The position numbers and the translations under genes were made by a program. A model generated the notes under the pieces. The model searched no databases. It was not told the DNA's origin and worked only from the letters and a program-made list of their open reading frames with translations. This document shows positions 14,208 through 26,399 of a stretch of 64,000 bases of DNA, piece by piece (positions within the stretch are counted from its first letter, which is position 1; every line of letters starts with the position of its first letter). The DNA lies in the NCBI RefSeq assembly GCF_000237925.1, contig NW_017385999.1, positions 372,001 through 436,000 on the forward strand, in the 5' to 3' direction. The DNA is from Schistosoma mansoni (Eukaryota; Platyhelminthes; Trematoda; Strigeidida; Schistosomatidae).

Positions 14208-17200
14208 TTTTTCAAATAAACTTCGCTTAAAGCAATAATATTTTATTAAACTTCAGTGTAATCATCGTTACTATACGCTCTGATATCAAATGAAGATGAG
14301 GATTGAGATCGACAACTGGAAGAAAACCTATGTTGGAATGACAGTGATGATTCAACATTGCATCAAATTTCTTACATTCACTCGAATTGCAATTATTCAG
14401 AGATATATCTAATAAAAAGTGTCTCAATAGTCAAAATTTATCTTATCTTCAATTGTGAAAACTTTCCACTAATTTAGCTGTTACAACCACTTTTCCCATT
14501 CATCATAAATATGATGCATGAATTTCAAAGTAAAGACTGGGAAGAAAATTTGTCAGGAATTGTGGTATCTTCATTTGAGCATTCCAGTATTTAGCATCGT
14601 CATAAGTAATAAGCTTTACATAAAAATTTGTTGGTGCATACAGTTACTATACACAATTAAAATCAGTCCAAACAAATCTAAAGCAGGAGAATTTATTGTT
14701 GTCTTGCAACAGCTGAAAAATAAGTAGCTAAAATGATTGAGCGGGTTTCAAACTGTCTATTGAGAAACGTAATAACCGACAGCATAGATTCAGCAGGTGG
14801 AAAACGGTAGTTGGTATTTTTTTTTACCGAGCCTCATGTGGATTCTTTTTCTTCACTACGGTATTATTTTAAGAGTCAACAATGAACACAAAAGCTGTCA
14901 TACATACACATATTAAAAGCTTAGGTAAGATAACATACTTGATTTCTAGGCGTCACAATAACTTGACCCAGAGATTTTCCATTAGACTGTGATGCATGTG
15001 TGTCGCCGTTATTATTATTATTAACACGACTATCAACACTATTACATTTGGTGGATCTAAAATGATTTTTCGATGAAAATTCATTCTGTGCAGAATAATC
15101 CCCATAGGATGACTGAGTTTTCGCTTCATATGTTCCACCGGATTCAACAGCATTTGATGGGAACTCGTACACCTCTTCAGAAACCATTCGTGGATTGAAC
15201 TCACTTTGAAGGTTATTGAAAAAATACATAAATGAAGTGCATAAAACTGTTATTTATTGTAAACGACAATTATTTTTTTAGTTATAAAAATATTTATTTT
15301 TACAAATAACTAAAATGGGGTTGAAGGTAAATAAAGAGAAAATAATTTCATTATAAAGCAGTTGAATGGTTATTCATGAAAATAACTAACTAAATAATAT
15401 GCAAACGATTAAGGACGTTACGACTAACGAATAACAACATAAATAATGAAGTATTTATGAAAATTTTTGGACGTTTACGCATATTCACATATACACACAC
15501 CGGAAATAAGAACCTTATAAACCCTATAAGAAAAACGAAAACAGCTGTTAAATTCTATGCCAATTAAAGGAAACGACACTGAGTAGTGACAAACAAAAGA
15601 AATATTACGATTCTGTATGGTAAGCCATTATTAAGTAAAATAAATAGATGGGACAATGCTGTTGGCCAGCAAAGAACGCGTTTGCACTTTTTTACTGTTT
15701 GCCACAGTTCGTTTAAAAAAATCTTTAGCTTAATGATGAACAGAAATGTCCCACTAATAATCATGCTCGACAGTTTGCTTGTTTTTATCATGTGAGGTTA
15801 ACCATCCTCCTTTCAATGTCCAACAAAAGTGTAGTGTCCAGCATTTTCGAGCACTTTCTCATTCAATTAGTGGGTGAGGACTGAATATAAGAGCATGATT
15901 TCCAATGGAGATTTCAATTCAATCATATAAAGCTATCCATACATGTCTTCTCGAATAGACCACTATAGCGCATCCTAATTTGCCGGATGAAAAAAAAGTA
16001 AGTCAAAGTTTGCAATGAAATCCTCAGTGGGAATTATGCTCTTATATGCAGCATATACCGACTAGGTGAACGTAAAAATGTCCGAAGATGTTTGATACCG
16101 CATACATACTGAACATTGAAAAACGGACACGCTACAAATTCGCGGGGATAAATGCTATCTTTTTTTCCTTACACGCTACTTACTGACTTAACTAATCGAT
16201 GATAAAACGTAACTTTTAAGAAGCCAACAAGCTTCGTGAGCAGAGTCACACATTTTTTTTTCGAATGATCTCTAATTAACTCAAATTTGTGTACACATTA
16301 AGTAATGGATATATTCAATTAATAATATACTCACACAAAAAGTTAGTCAAAGCGTAATTAATCTTTGACAAATACAGAATATGATAATAAAGAGAATCGG
16401 TCATGAAATGCCAAGTTATATCGTGTTCTTTCTCTTTGACACTGACCAACAAGTATCACTTGATTCGTGTATATAACGTAACACGTTAAATAGTCAGTAA
16501 TAAATTATATAACTCAGCATAGTAAAATTCTCACCAATATCAAAGTACAGTCAAAAAGTGATGGATTTTTAAAGTTAAATTTACTCGAACCGTTACAGTA
16601 ATACGTCCTAATGAACTTTAAGAAGTATTAAACCTATATCATGAAGTTCTTAATTATTGTCCATAACCAATATGGTTAAGCTCTAATCAGCTTAAGAAAG
16701 AGATTTCTGAACAGTACTAGAAAAAACTGTATATTTTGAGGAGCCATTATTTTCACGAAGTATGTACTTGTAGGAGAGCTAAGACAAAGAGAAATCACCA
16801 AAATTACGATTATATTAAACTAATACAACAAATGAAATTAATATGACACTAATCATGTAATCCCTGACAACTCTAACATTTCCCTTCAAGTTTTCATCGG
16901 GAAAAAAATATAAATTAAGTAATATACCGTGTAAAAACTTTACTCAATCTTGTCACTAATAACCAACTTATTTAGCTTGTGCCGATTAAGCCTTTCACTC
17001 ATATAAATTACTTGCAACTACGATTATTTGCATTTAAAAATCTCAATTTATGGATTACAGAGTTCAGACAATAACAAATAAATAATTAGGTATAAGTATT
17101 CAAATTATAACAATCAATCAACGAACAAAGGATCTATTTGTATTTGAGTTATGCGTCGATATTTTTCTTTCAAACTTTTGTTCTCATTATCAGTTGTCGA

Positions 17201-20200
17201 TATGAGATCATGTAGGAAAAACCTACCCAATAAATGAAATACATTCAGCTACACAAACAAAAACAAGCCGCTTAAAAGCGATAACTAACATGTATGCAAT
17301 TGTTGATAATAAAAGATTAGGTTTAATATCAGCACCCTTTTTATCGTAAGCAAAAAATAATAGTTTTATCAAAACTACACCATTAGGATGTGACAAATAT
17401 ATACAAGTTTGAAGAGGATGCACACATAAAAACCAAGCTTGATTAAATTATTTTAATGAATTTTCAAAGATAGTTAGACAAAAGTAGTTTAAGTATCTGT
17501 TATATCCCCCGGCTCTGATTAAGTCAAAAGGGGAGGGGACGCCAGCGGAAACACTGCAGAATTTTTTATTCGCCTACAGAACGACGCCTAACGAAACGCT
17601 GCCGGAGTAGAAGTCCCCCGCAGAGATTCTCATGGGGAGAAGGTTGAGGACTATCCACAACGTGATGCTACTGAGAACCACACCACCACTAACGCAAACC
17701 ACGTCCCGGAAGCTACCCACATACAACGTTGGATGCCCAGTATTCGCTCGAGACTACAGAGCAAACCATGATCCTTGGATCGAAGCACGTGCGGTTAGAA
17801 GGGTAGGTCGAGTCATGTACGAGGTCGAGGTAGGAGCAGATAGGTGGACGAGGCATCGAAACCAACTACGCAAGCATTCAGCCCCAGCGCGCCCAACAAC
17901 CGAAGGAAAGATCCCGCTGGATATATTGTTAGATACGTTCAATCTGCCAGTCGCCCCTACACAAGAAGAAACACAAAAGGTCGATCTACGGTCCCGAAGA
18001 TGGTCACTGCGCCAACGGCGACAGACAGTTAGAATGCAGGTGGACCCAAAGAATGTCCGTTACTAAAAAGGGGAGGTGTTGGGGATGTCAAATCCCCAGA
18101 ACTTACTTGGTAAATGGCTTAGTTTTGTAGTTTTATTTTGGAAATTTGAATTTAGCTGTTTTCGCGCCAAACGCACTCTTTTTACCTTCACGTCATATTT
18201 CCCACTTGTAAACTATCTTAAACGCTATTGGTCCACTGTTTCTTTGTGTGTGCTATTTATTAATAATGCTCAAGGACAATTTGTTGCTGTATAAATGCGC
18301 TTGACTTTTTCCCTTATTTGATTGCTTGTACTCGGCTGCTTACGGAATACATATATATTCCCCTACTTGCCTTGGACTTCTTCATCTAGTTAGCGGGGCC
18401 TGGGACAACAGATTAGAATAGCTTATCGTGTCATTGTGTCATTGGCTTTCGTTTGTTACCGCGGAATAGATTTAGTTCAAGCATAACAGTATCCTACCGT
18501 TATTAGATTCTTTACTGATTCATAATAGAACCACAATGATCAAAACAATGTGTTTATGGCGAAGGTTAACAGAGAGAGAGGAGTCGAATGGAAATGATGG
18601 ATACACTCAGGTAAACATTAGATTATGAAGTCTAATAATCATAATTTCAATTATCAGAAAACAGAAGTTATTCTGTGATGAATTGAGGTACATATATGGT
18701 TGTTAATATAACGATTAATGTGACAGATTGTTAGTCAATTATTTAAGTTTGTTGAAATTAGTCAATAATTAACTAAACGCCTTGTAGGCTATCGATTGTT
18801 CGCACTGTGATTAAACTACATGAAGCTGTGAATCTATGTGACTGGTAGCAACCTCCCATTTTTCTCCATAATACGTGTTTGAAAGATAACTATCTTGATG
18901 ATTATGAAACGATAGATTATATAAAACTTATCATACAATAATTTACAACCAAAACAGAAGCATAAAAGTCAAAACTGGTGTTTTCCACACAAAAAGTGAT
19001 CATTTTGTTTCATCGGAGAACATAAACCACCTACTTTGATCTATTATCCTGAGGGTTTTTGGAGAAAATTAAATCCTTAGTAGATTCTTTGGCCAAATCC
19101 CATGCTTCTTTGAACTGTTCTAAAACATCGTCCATTACACCACGTTCTTTACCCACATGCCAATCATCAAAACTACCCAACCTAGGCGGGGGTTGGTCTG
19201 ATTTATGTTCGGATATTGTCACTCTAGATTTGGCACTCGATTGAAATGTGAAGTTTTTGGGTACGTAAGTTTCTTTATTATAGTCATCAAGTGAATCACT
19301 TCAAATAATATAAGAATTCATGTAAAGCACATGCATATACATATATATGTAAGTACACATAATGAATGAAATATGTTGGACATCAAAGTGACCAAGCATG
19401 AATTTACAATGAAATACAGGGAGCGGAAAGCAGAACAAAGGGAGGAAACATATAAACACACAAAGTGGAAAAAACAATGGTCCAAGAACCGAGTTATATG
19501 GTAAGCATTCGCATACATACATATATAAAATTCCGAAAAAAAGGGAGGAAAGAAAATAATAAGAAACAATTAGTGACACGCAGTAATAAATGACACGCTT
19601 AATGTTCTAATTAGCATGATTATGTAACAGAATAGTAAGCTAAAAGATATTTTTATTACAAAATTTTGGAAGTATTCAAAATTTGCTGACATATGTAGTT
19701 ATTCTCTGATAGTAAGTAATCGTAAAACCCTCTCACAACCCAAACAAACCAGTAAATGTAAAAGATTTGCGCACACGCCCAATAGTAGCCAAAAGTAAAC
19801 ACTTCTGTAGATATTTAATGTATTTTGAAAATTTCCATCTCGTACTCCTTAGTCGTCACTGATTTATTGACAGAAATAGAGAAGCGACAAAATCTGTATG
19901 GAATAAATCACATCTAATTTCTTGAGGATTTTACGGCTTTTATATTTCCGACTCAACTTTTCCCATAAATTATATCTATATTATAACATGGAAGCCAGCT
20001 AGATAGGTAAACTAATAACGTAAATACGAGAATGAACAGCGACAAATTGATTCTTAGTAGTATATAAATGAGGACGGAAAATTTTGAGGAATGAACAAAA
20101 TTAGTGAATAATTTACTATTAGTTGGCACATAGATTACGAATGGTTGATGTTATTTGATTACGACATAATGCATCATGCACCCATCAACCGATTATATAT

Positions 20201-23200
20201 ATATATATATATATATGCCCCCAAATGCCCTGGTACGGCCGAGAGTGGGGAGAGTTCGCTCTCCCTCTCCAAATGCTCTCACATGGCCAGCGAATATATA
20301 GTCCCTGCCAGAGAAGTCCTACTCACTGCCTTCTCGTGGCATTACTGTTGTTTACGAAATTGAGAGGACAAAAAGCGAATGTCCGGCGCTTTAACCGGGT
20401 TGGTGGATACGGAGGGTCCACCTAGGGGGGTTGGAAAACTCTGATTCCAAACCAATGGTGCACATGGGCTCCAGTATCCTGAGAGAACAAATGGCGTACG
20501 AATCAATCGTTGATCACCGGCTACCATGGGACTGCATCTCCTCACGATGTTCCACTGCCTTGTGGATTAGATCTCTCGGTCAAAGGCTCCGGGTGTGGGC
20601 CCCTAAGAAAACCACCTGCTTCAGTTCGGGCACCTGGGCAGTATCACAGCCCTCAAGCAAATCGAATGAGATTTGTATGGCGCATATGTATCTGGTGCTT
20701 CCTTGTACCAATATTTATATGTTTAAATAAATAATATATATATATATGATGCATGTAACTGGACATTCATTCTTGTTTAGACTAACGAAGGTAAGGATTT
20801 CGAAGAAAGGTAACATGTGTTGGAAGTATTGATTGATTCAACTGAGAAGAGATAGCAGCAAGTTACTTGACATAACGTCTTAACCTTAATTACTAGAGTC
20901 ACAAAACACATTGCTGAAATTACATATTATGGTATCTAACGCCTGATAAGGATTTATAGAGTACAATATTTAATCCTCCGTAGATCTCACCTTACATCAG
21001 TATGGATTTATTCAGAAAACAAACAGTTAGTGCCGAAACACATAAGTCAATATCTAAACACAGTCTTCAGTGGAATCTCAAAGACCTAGCTGGAATATTT
21101 GAACGAATATTTAGTATAACGATAACTTACGATCTTTGACCGTAGTCTCCATTATTCTTATATGAAGAGTAACCCCGATCTAAATCATTGGTATTTCCAT
21201 AACCTGTGTAAATATGTCGACTAGCCTTGGCCTTTTGACGTTCTTGCTGTAATTTTTCTGAGTCTTGTATAAGGTCGATTACTTCTTGAACTCTGATGCG
21301 AACTATAATATGAATGTTTTGAATTAGAACCAATGTATATGAACAAAGAACATTTCTATACTGAACAAAGTACAATATAATTACACAGCAACAGCAGTCA
21401 ACATATCTGTTTTTCGAACAAAATTAACTGTTTCTTATTTTCATTCTACGAAACGTTTTCAACATATGTTAAGGCTTTCATCATATTATGTCCATCTTTT
21501 GTCACTTAGTGAACAGAACGCTGATATGTACATGTAACGACTTGGTAATTATACAAGTGGTGTCGTTATGTATAAATAGGTATGCATAGGTGAACAAAGA
21601 AAACACGTACTTCGTGAACTCATCATAAAAACCATCAAACGATTGATGAATCAATCTGTGAAAAACACTGATTTACAAAATAAATTTATTTATTTTAGTT
21701 GTAACTAAGGTATTTTTCCTCAATATATAGAATACCTACTCCTCCTTGACGCTAAGAGCCCTCAGCTACACTCACGGAAATAAAATTACTGCCCTACAAG
21801 CTTAATACAGGTACACTCAAAAATCTATCCTCATATTATGAGGAATTTTAACACCGACAATCCGTCCTAACTCTTTGCATTGTCTGATAAATACTTTTTA
21901 CTACCTTCGAAATGCTAGGACGTAAACAGTAATAGTACTTGAACCTCAATATCGATTTGGCACTGACATTACATCCATTTTGATTGTAACCTGTTCATGA
22001 TCAATAAACGAAGACATTTTTAACGGGTAATCGATAATGTGGATACAACTCGGCAAAATTCGTTTACTAAGACAAATGGAAATATCGGATAACGTGCTTT
22101 GAAATACGTATGAACAGACAGAAATAATTGAGTGGAAAACTTTCACTTTTTTCACTTTTCACCTAGTTTAATTTATCCATAATTCACAGAGAATTGAAAG
22201 TCAATTCAGACTTGAACCTATAATATCGATGCTTGACAACAATTTGATTTGAGAACAGTCACAGAACTGGGCCATCTATTACAACATAGAATATCCGTGA
22301 AGTTTTTACAACTAATTATCTTAGGTAACATTTAAGGAAAAATAGTGACTTATTAACCCAGAATATCATGAATGAATTAGAAACATCATTGTTGATCTTT
22401 TTGAACTTTCAAAGGGTTTAAAACAATGTACATTTTCGTCTTTTTAGTTACGTAAAAAAATTCTTAATCAACTGCACTCCCATAATTTTTATAGTACCAA
22501 GAAAACTGGAGATGACTGCAATTTGAGCAACTTATGTTTTCTCATTGTTTATAAGTTATTCTACTGTCAAAGAATTTTCCATTGCATAAAGAGTACATTA
22601 AAACCATTATTAAGGGGAGAATCTTCCAAAAAATGGATATAAAAATGATAGCAACCAAATATTATACGGAACTGCTTAAAAACAATTGCATGATGTCCTG
22701 GTACGGCCGAGAGTGGGGAGAGATAGCTCTACCTCTCAAAACGGTCTCACATGGCCACGTGCATACAACCACTAACACGCAACTCCTATTCACTGCCTTC
22801 TCGCGGCGTTACTGTTGTTTACGAAATTAAGAGGACGAAAAGCGAATGTCCGGCACTTTAACTGGGTTGGTGGATACGGAGGACCCAGCTAGAAGTTGGA
22901 AAACCCTGATTCCAAACCGATGATGCACTTGAGCTCCACGATCCTAAGGAAACAAACGGCGTATGAACCTATTTTTAGTCACCGGCTACCATGAGACTAC
23001 ATATCACAACGTTACTCCATTGCCTTATGCATTAGACTTTTAAGTCAAAGGCTCAGGATATAGCCCCCTAAGAAAACTTCCTGCTTCGGTTCGGGCACAC
23101 GGGCAGTATTCCAGGCTCAAACGAATCGAATGATTTATGTGGCACATATCTATTTGGTGTCTTCGTGTACCAATGTATATGTGTTTAAATAAAATAATAA

Positions 23201-26066
23201 AATAAGTCATTCAAGGTAGCTCAAGGACATATGAATAAACAGCAACATTCGTGAGTAAAAAATACTAAATACACAATAAGTCGTATCGTTCACTAGTTTT
23301 AACAATTTAATTATGCTTTACTCGTATTTAGATTTTCTTCTGCAAATTATCATATAAAAATCTGATAATATATAAACACGTTTTGGAGCACTGAACAATC
23401 GCTTACCATTCATTCCTTGATCCTTTCCATTCTCATCAAAATACCGGAAAGACTCGAGTGTACGGATGTCGTATATATGATCTTGAGCACTTTGTAACAC
23501 ATAATCAGAACCATTTTTCAAAAGAAAGGTAAGAACAACTAAAGACTACAAGTAAAATACAAAAAGAAACGTTTAAACCAGCACTGAAATCTCACTGTGA
23601 ATAAGTTATGACAATAAATTAGATTGCACCATGAAGTTGTAGATCTATTATTCCCCACTATGGAACGAAACTTGGTGGTCTGTATTATAACACCAGAAAC
23701 TATTCGGAGTAAGAATGACATTGTGATATTAATACCGAAGTACATTAAGTCAGAAAGCTGGTAGATCAGTTGGTTTACGTTATTATAGTGACAGATTGCT
23801 TAATGTGGTGGTCAATGACAGATCTCAATCTGAAGAACCTTCTTAATAGATATTTTGGAAGTTATTACTAGCCAATTTATCAATTCATCAAATCAATTGC
23901 CTGACCAAAGACATATACGAGGATAAACTCAGCAATTATCTTTAACAAGATAAACAACCTGATAAATCTACATGTATCCAATTATCACGCAGAAACAAAT
24001 CCACTGAGTAGTGCCGAAGTCAGATAGAAGATTCTGTGTAAAGAATTTATAATGTTCGAAATCTCAAAACGCCGGTATAAAAACAAATATATTACCCTTG
24101 CTGATTAGCCACATAACTTAATGTGTAAGATTGTGTCCAATAAACTTATGAATTTTCACACTTAAATATTTTCGTTACTGATTATTCACACTGTCACATC
24201 TTAACAAATTTTGACGGAAAAGCCTAGTTTCGAAAACAGCGAGGATTCAAATTAAACGTACCTTTCATTTATACAGATTTCTATCAACCCTATTAAAACC
24301 AATAACCCAGGTCATATATTTCAAGTTCTTAATGGATCCTAGTTTAAGATCGTCAATTGTGTCTTAGTGGATAGGCCATATGACATGAACTACTGAGTTG
24401 TAGGCTTAAGACCACGTTATCTGCGAACATTTTGGTAGATGAATAATTCCACTAGGACAAAATAAGTGGGACTTATAGTCAAACATCAGGACTTATACTC
24501 GGTCATTGTGTTTCATTATTATCCCTCAAGTTTTGAAAAGTGATATCTGAATTGTCATGAATTACACTTGCTTTTGCCTGTTTACCCCAACAGCATGATA
24601 TTTGACCAACGTGAGTTTGAATAACGTTGATTAGAGTTAGGTTTTTAATACACTTTTCGCATCAATTACACATTCGTCACCTTAGGCAACTTACTAGAAT
24701 TCCTAGGGATATATATGTTTCTGAACATCCTTGAGTTTGGAGCTTCTTGTTTGATTCACACTTGTTTTTTGAAATTATAAATTCCACAACTGAATATCGA
24801 AACACACCCATATAAGCAACATATATAGATCTCAATGTCTTAGATTAAATCCCATACTTTGGAATGTAGCTGGGAAGTTTTGGAATCAAAAGCATATTTA
24901 GAAAACAAACTAAAGACGTTGCCAGTGATAGAGACTGGAGATTGAGGGCAAATGATCCCAATATTAAACAGAAAATGAATAAGTGATATACTGTACACTA
25001 CGGTTAATATAATTAAGGATTGAAATATTGTCATAAGTCATTACCTTGAATTTACAGATAAATCGAAGGTTAGATCCGTGGAAGCTTTGAAATTTCAAGG
25101 TGTCTCTGTTAACCTTTGAAACCTACATAAGAAATTCCAGCACTTGATAATCAACATGTATCACGACACCCCTGAGTTGTGAGATTTGAACACCAAGCTT
25201 ATGTCACAAATATGAAATAAATGTGTCAGAACGGGTTCAAGGGGCATAGACCTAAATGTCGGAATGGAGTTACCATTTCGCCTATCAAGAAAAAGCAAGA
25301 CAATAATTCTACCAAAAAGCTTGTTGTCGATTGATATGGCCTTAAGTTGCGTTACCGTCCATCCACCAATGATCTTGGCATCATTAATTACTGTTCCGTT
25401 TGTCTAGGATCGACCATCTAATGTTTCCTGGGAATCCAGAGACAAAGACCGAGTCGTTTACTAATGCACTTATACTGCGTAAGGATGACGTTGTGGCTAC
25501 CTTAGAGACCAGATAATCATAATCTGACTACATAAAATATCGTCACTAATTGATAAGTCTCTTGGACTACCCACTTCATAACTTAGTGAAGCCGAAATTA
25601 AGGTGAGGCTAAATGACACGTGAAGCGTCGAAAAGGTAACATTAGCTTCAGGACTTTTATTTCCAACATGTTTTGTTGTGTTTAGGTCAGTCCATCAGTA
25701 GTGTACTATAATTTATATGGCTAACAAATAACTAAACTTAGAGACTTCGTATAAAAATTCATTATTTATATAGCCTACCAACTTATTGGAGCACGACACA
25801 CATCTTAAAAACATTTGACAGACCTAGGAATAAATAAAGCTCTCTTTCTAAAAGTACTTGCCTTGTAAACTCTCCTCCAACTGAATCTATCTTCGAAATG
25901 CATTCTTTTCCACAGAGTTGACATGACTTCAAAACAGGATTCATAGGTATACGTATAATCTGCCAGCTTTTGTAAAAGGCGACCACTTGGACAACACATA
26001 TCGTCATTAGTTGCTTCTCGAACCTTCAGTTCCGCCTCAGTGTAATTCATCATTATATTAGTTCTT
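8376..26066 (-). CDS. CLINT1: EpsinR / clathrin interactor 1-like ENTH-domain protein (8 exons, first exon missing)
   Basis: This is an adaptor-type protein expected at trans-Golgi and endosomal membranes: in the epsinR family the ENTH domain binds phosphoinositide and SNAREs, and the unstructured tail binds clathrin and AP-1/GGA. Exons in transcript order are 26066-25862, 23545-23407, 21302-21131, 19298-19035, 15203-14939, 12643-12354, 10631-10490 and 8606-8376. All junction phases agree and give about 568 residues plus a stop, against about 625 in human. The ENTH part shows NYTEAELKVREATNDD, RRVYK then SLVVLTFLLKNGSDYV, DHIYDIRTLESF and DENGKDQG, close to human CLINT1. The tail holds Leu-Leu-Asp and DLFDA motifs, EFGDF, and a C-terminal WKELGSLSIDLDSL like the human SVNISLDNL motif. 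The first exon (in human MLNMWKVRELVDKA) was not found. Identity of the family is secure; the exact 5' end is not. Confidence 0.9.
8985..9075 (-). mobile_element. RTE-type LINE 3' tail fragment
   Basis: About 90 bp match the 3' coding end of the RTE-like LINE copies at 40480 and 60600 (the stretch encoding WGP-RD-x-NQWLETL on the minus strand). It lies inside the last epsinR intron in the same orientation as the gene. Confidence 0.5.
9480..9780. repeat. Unassigned GC-richer patch in an epsinR intron
   Basis: This patch stands out from the AT-rich intron by its composition and carries a 63-codon plus-strand open frame. No family was recognised. It may be old repeat DNA. Confidence 0.25.
10490..10631 (-). 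CDS. CLINT1: epsinR exon: DNEFGDF segment
   Basis: After the acceptor taccccag comes one base that completes Asn, then LLDNEFGDFTSASSVQF and LDGIFFSNFSNTEACP, ending in phase 0 at AAT before gtaagc. DNEFGDFTSASS matches human LFGGFADFGSAAASG. Its length of 142 bp is exactly what the phase between the flanking exons demands. The plus strand over the same stretch is also open but has no support. Confidence 0.82.
10690..12045 (+). mobile_element. Penelope-like element fragment
   Basis: Plus-strand text shows Penelope-type reverse transcriptase marks: SLEETVNIIYEQSKLLPL, then MRSPLGSILADIFMANLE, then GYVDDTFVICDD and the HPNITFTVEYERDGQFNVFD block. It is followed by SAISRHLDSEHEVN and INRQ, then LRFAEAIAIKRFRP, which is the C-terminal pattern of the GIY-YIG endonuclease domain. 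A long hairpin (11611-11714) and an AT-rich tail follow and are probably the remnant terminal repeat. Only parts of the two domains remain and the copy is broken in several places. It lies in an epsinR intron in antisense orientation. Confidence 0.82.
11611..11714 (+). ncRNA. Hammerhead-like hairpin of the Penelope element
   Basis: The ends ATTATAAGCAAaGGtGG and its complement CCATCCTTGCTTATAAT form an outer stem. Inside, AGCAGTGGA pairs with TCCACTACT, and the centre carries GATGAAACGCGCGTC. This resembles the GAAAC / GCGUC half of hammerhead ribozymes known from schistosome repeats and Penelope terminal repeats. I do not see the CUGAUGA core, so this is probably a degenerate copy without activity. 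Confidence 0.45.
12354..12643 (-). CDS. CLINT1: epsinR exon: LLD and DLFDA motifs
   Basis: The exon starts in phase 0 after gcgaccag with STEKKDNIKPRPPSCDLLDS, continues to QMIDLFDAICDSPTS and MEFKVNWPKDVLTPSGV, and ends GAT AA before gtaaat. DLLD and LFDA resemble the clathrin/adaptor-binding boxes and the DLVDLFDG segment of human CLINT1. The donor gtaaat is weak, but the two-base carry fits the next exon exactly. Confidence 0.8.
14171..14203. repeat. (TA)n microsatellite
   Basis: About 16 TA units can be seen directly, in an intron of the epsinR gene. Confidence 0.85.
14939..15203 (-). CDS. CLINT1: epsinR exon: Ser/Asn-rich tail
   Basis: The exon reads from SEFNPRMVSEEVYEF to LGQVIVTPRNQ with a VNNNNNG run and ends in phase 0 before gtatgt. 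Its composition is typical of a disordered tail. The assignment rests on frame continuity with the exons on both sides rather than on strong homology. Confidence 0.78.
17500..18410 (+). mobile_element. Ty3/gypsy 3' fragment: integrase tail plus 3' LTR
   Basis: A frame reading FAYRTTPNETLPE, then MGRRLRT and GCPVFARDYR, matches the C-terminal part of a gypsy integrase. A purine tract leads into a probable 3' LTR of 334 bp (18077-18410) with TGTTG at one end and CAACA at the other. The rest of the element is absent, so this is a broken fossil fragment. It lies antisense in an epsinR intron. Confidence 0.8.
18077..18410 (+). repeat. 3' LTR of the gypsy fragment
   Basis: It starts TGTTGGGGATG just after a purine-rich tract and ends GGGACAACA, giving the short inverted ends expected of an LTR. 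No second copy was seen in the window, so its age cannot be judged here. Confidence 0.65.
19035..19298 (-). CDS. CLINT1: epsinR exon: tail region
   Basis: The exon continues the frame from GQRS through DSLDDYNKETYVPKNF to SFDDWHVGKERGVMDDVLEQ and ends in NPQDNRS plus two bases before gtaggt. The sequence is polar and rich in charged residues, as expected for a disordered clathrin-binding tail. Both splice sites fit the phases of the neighbouring exons. Confidence 0.8.
20216..20740 (+). repeat. SINE-like 0.5-kb repeat, copy 2
   Basis: This is one of the fullest copies: head gcccccaaatgccctggtac, a middle block rich in CACATGGGCTCC-type text, and a tail of ATTTATATGTTTAAATAAAT. Its internal open frame reads MVHMGSSILREQMAYES and LPWDCISSRCSTALWIR, shared with copies 1 and 4. 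It sits after a (TA)n tract and lies antisense in an epsinR intron. Confidence 0.78.
21131..21302 (-). CDS. CLINT1: epsinR exon: end of the ENTH domain and basic linker
   Basis: The acceptor tatag is followed by two bases that complete a Val codon. The text RIRVQEVIDLIQDSEKLQQE then RQKAKASRHIYTGYG matches human KVKELVEFAQDDDRLREERK. It ends AGA TC before gtaagt. This closes the ENTH fold and starts the low-complexity tail. Confidence 0.88.
22690..23210 (+). repeat. SINE-like 0.5-kb repeat, copy 3
   Basis: It aligns by eye to copy 2 over its full length from cctggtacggccgagagtgg to gtgtttaaataaaataataa but is visibly more diverged. The shared frame is not open across the middle in this copy. 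It lies antisense in an epsinR intron. Confidence 0.75.
23407..23545 (-). CDS. CLINT1: epsinR exon: C-terminal half of the ENTH domain
   Basis: The exon begins in phase 0 after ttgtag and reads SLVVLTFLLKNGSDYV, then DHIYDIRTLESFRYF and DENGKDQGMN. It ends one base into a codon before gtaagc. Human CLINT1 has SLLLLAYLIRNGSERV and DEHGKDQGIN at the same place. Confidence 0.9.
24250..25780. other. epsinR intron with unassigned old repeat sequence
   Basis: This part of the GC-AG intron has patches of more balanced composition (about 25180-25530), which suggests an old mobile element. I cannot name a family, and no host exon is supported. Confidence 0.3.
25862..26066 (-). CDS. CLINT1: epsinR exon: N-terminal half of the ENTH domain
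   Basis: This exon encodes RTNIMMNYTEAELKVREATNDD through RRVYK, matching the first three ENTH helices. The acceptor is cttcag followed by the third base of a codon. The exon ends at AAG followed by gcaagt, so the donor is GC rather than GT. The phase-0 join to the next exon restores the family pattern K-S-L-x-x-L. An ATG pair lies inside the exon, but homology continues upstream of it, so it is probably not the start. Confidence 0.85.
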
Positions 26067-26399
26067 CTGAAGTAATTGAGAATAAACAGAACCTACACTT
26101 TGTCAGCTAATTCCTTTCCCTTATATATTATGTCACGCAGCATGCCTCAAGTTAAACATCGAAAACTTCACAAAAAGAAGTCTGAATTCCTGCGCTGCCA
26201 ACAACTTACAGATTTTGATATACACAAACAAATTATTCAATGTATTATCGTGCCTCAGAGCACTAGATATTATATCACCACCACTAATCTCACTTATGAA
26301 TCTCTGACAGATAATTTAGCTATCAAATAAGTTTTAACTAACCGGTTTGCTTTTAGAAAGGACATAATTTTTATCTGCCATTCAAAATGGTTAAAGTGG

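Noticed and set aside
17754-18032. Additional frames over the gypsy integrase tail as host genes
   Set aside because: They are shadows of the integrase-tail frame in other frames and on the other strand.
24355-24425. Possible tRNA-derived SINE head (A-box/B-box-like text)
   Set aside because: The B box is too degenerate, there is no acceptor stem, and no second copy was seen in the window.
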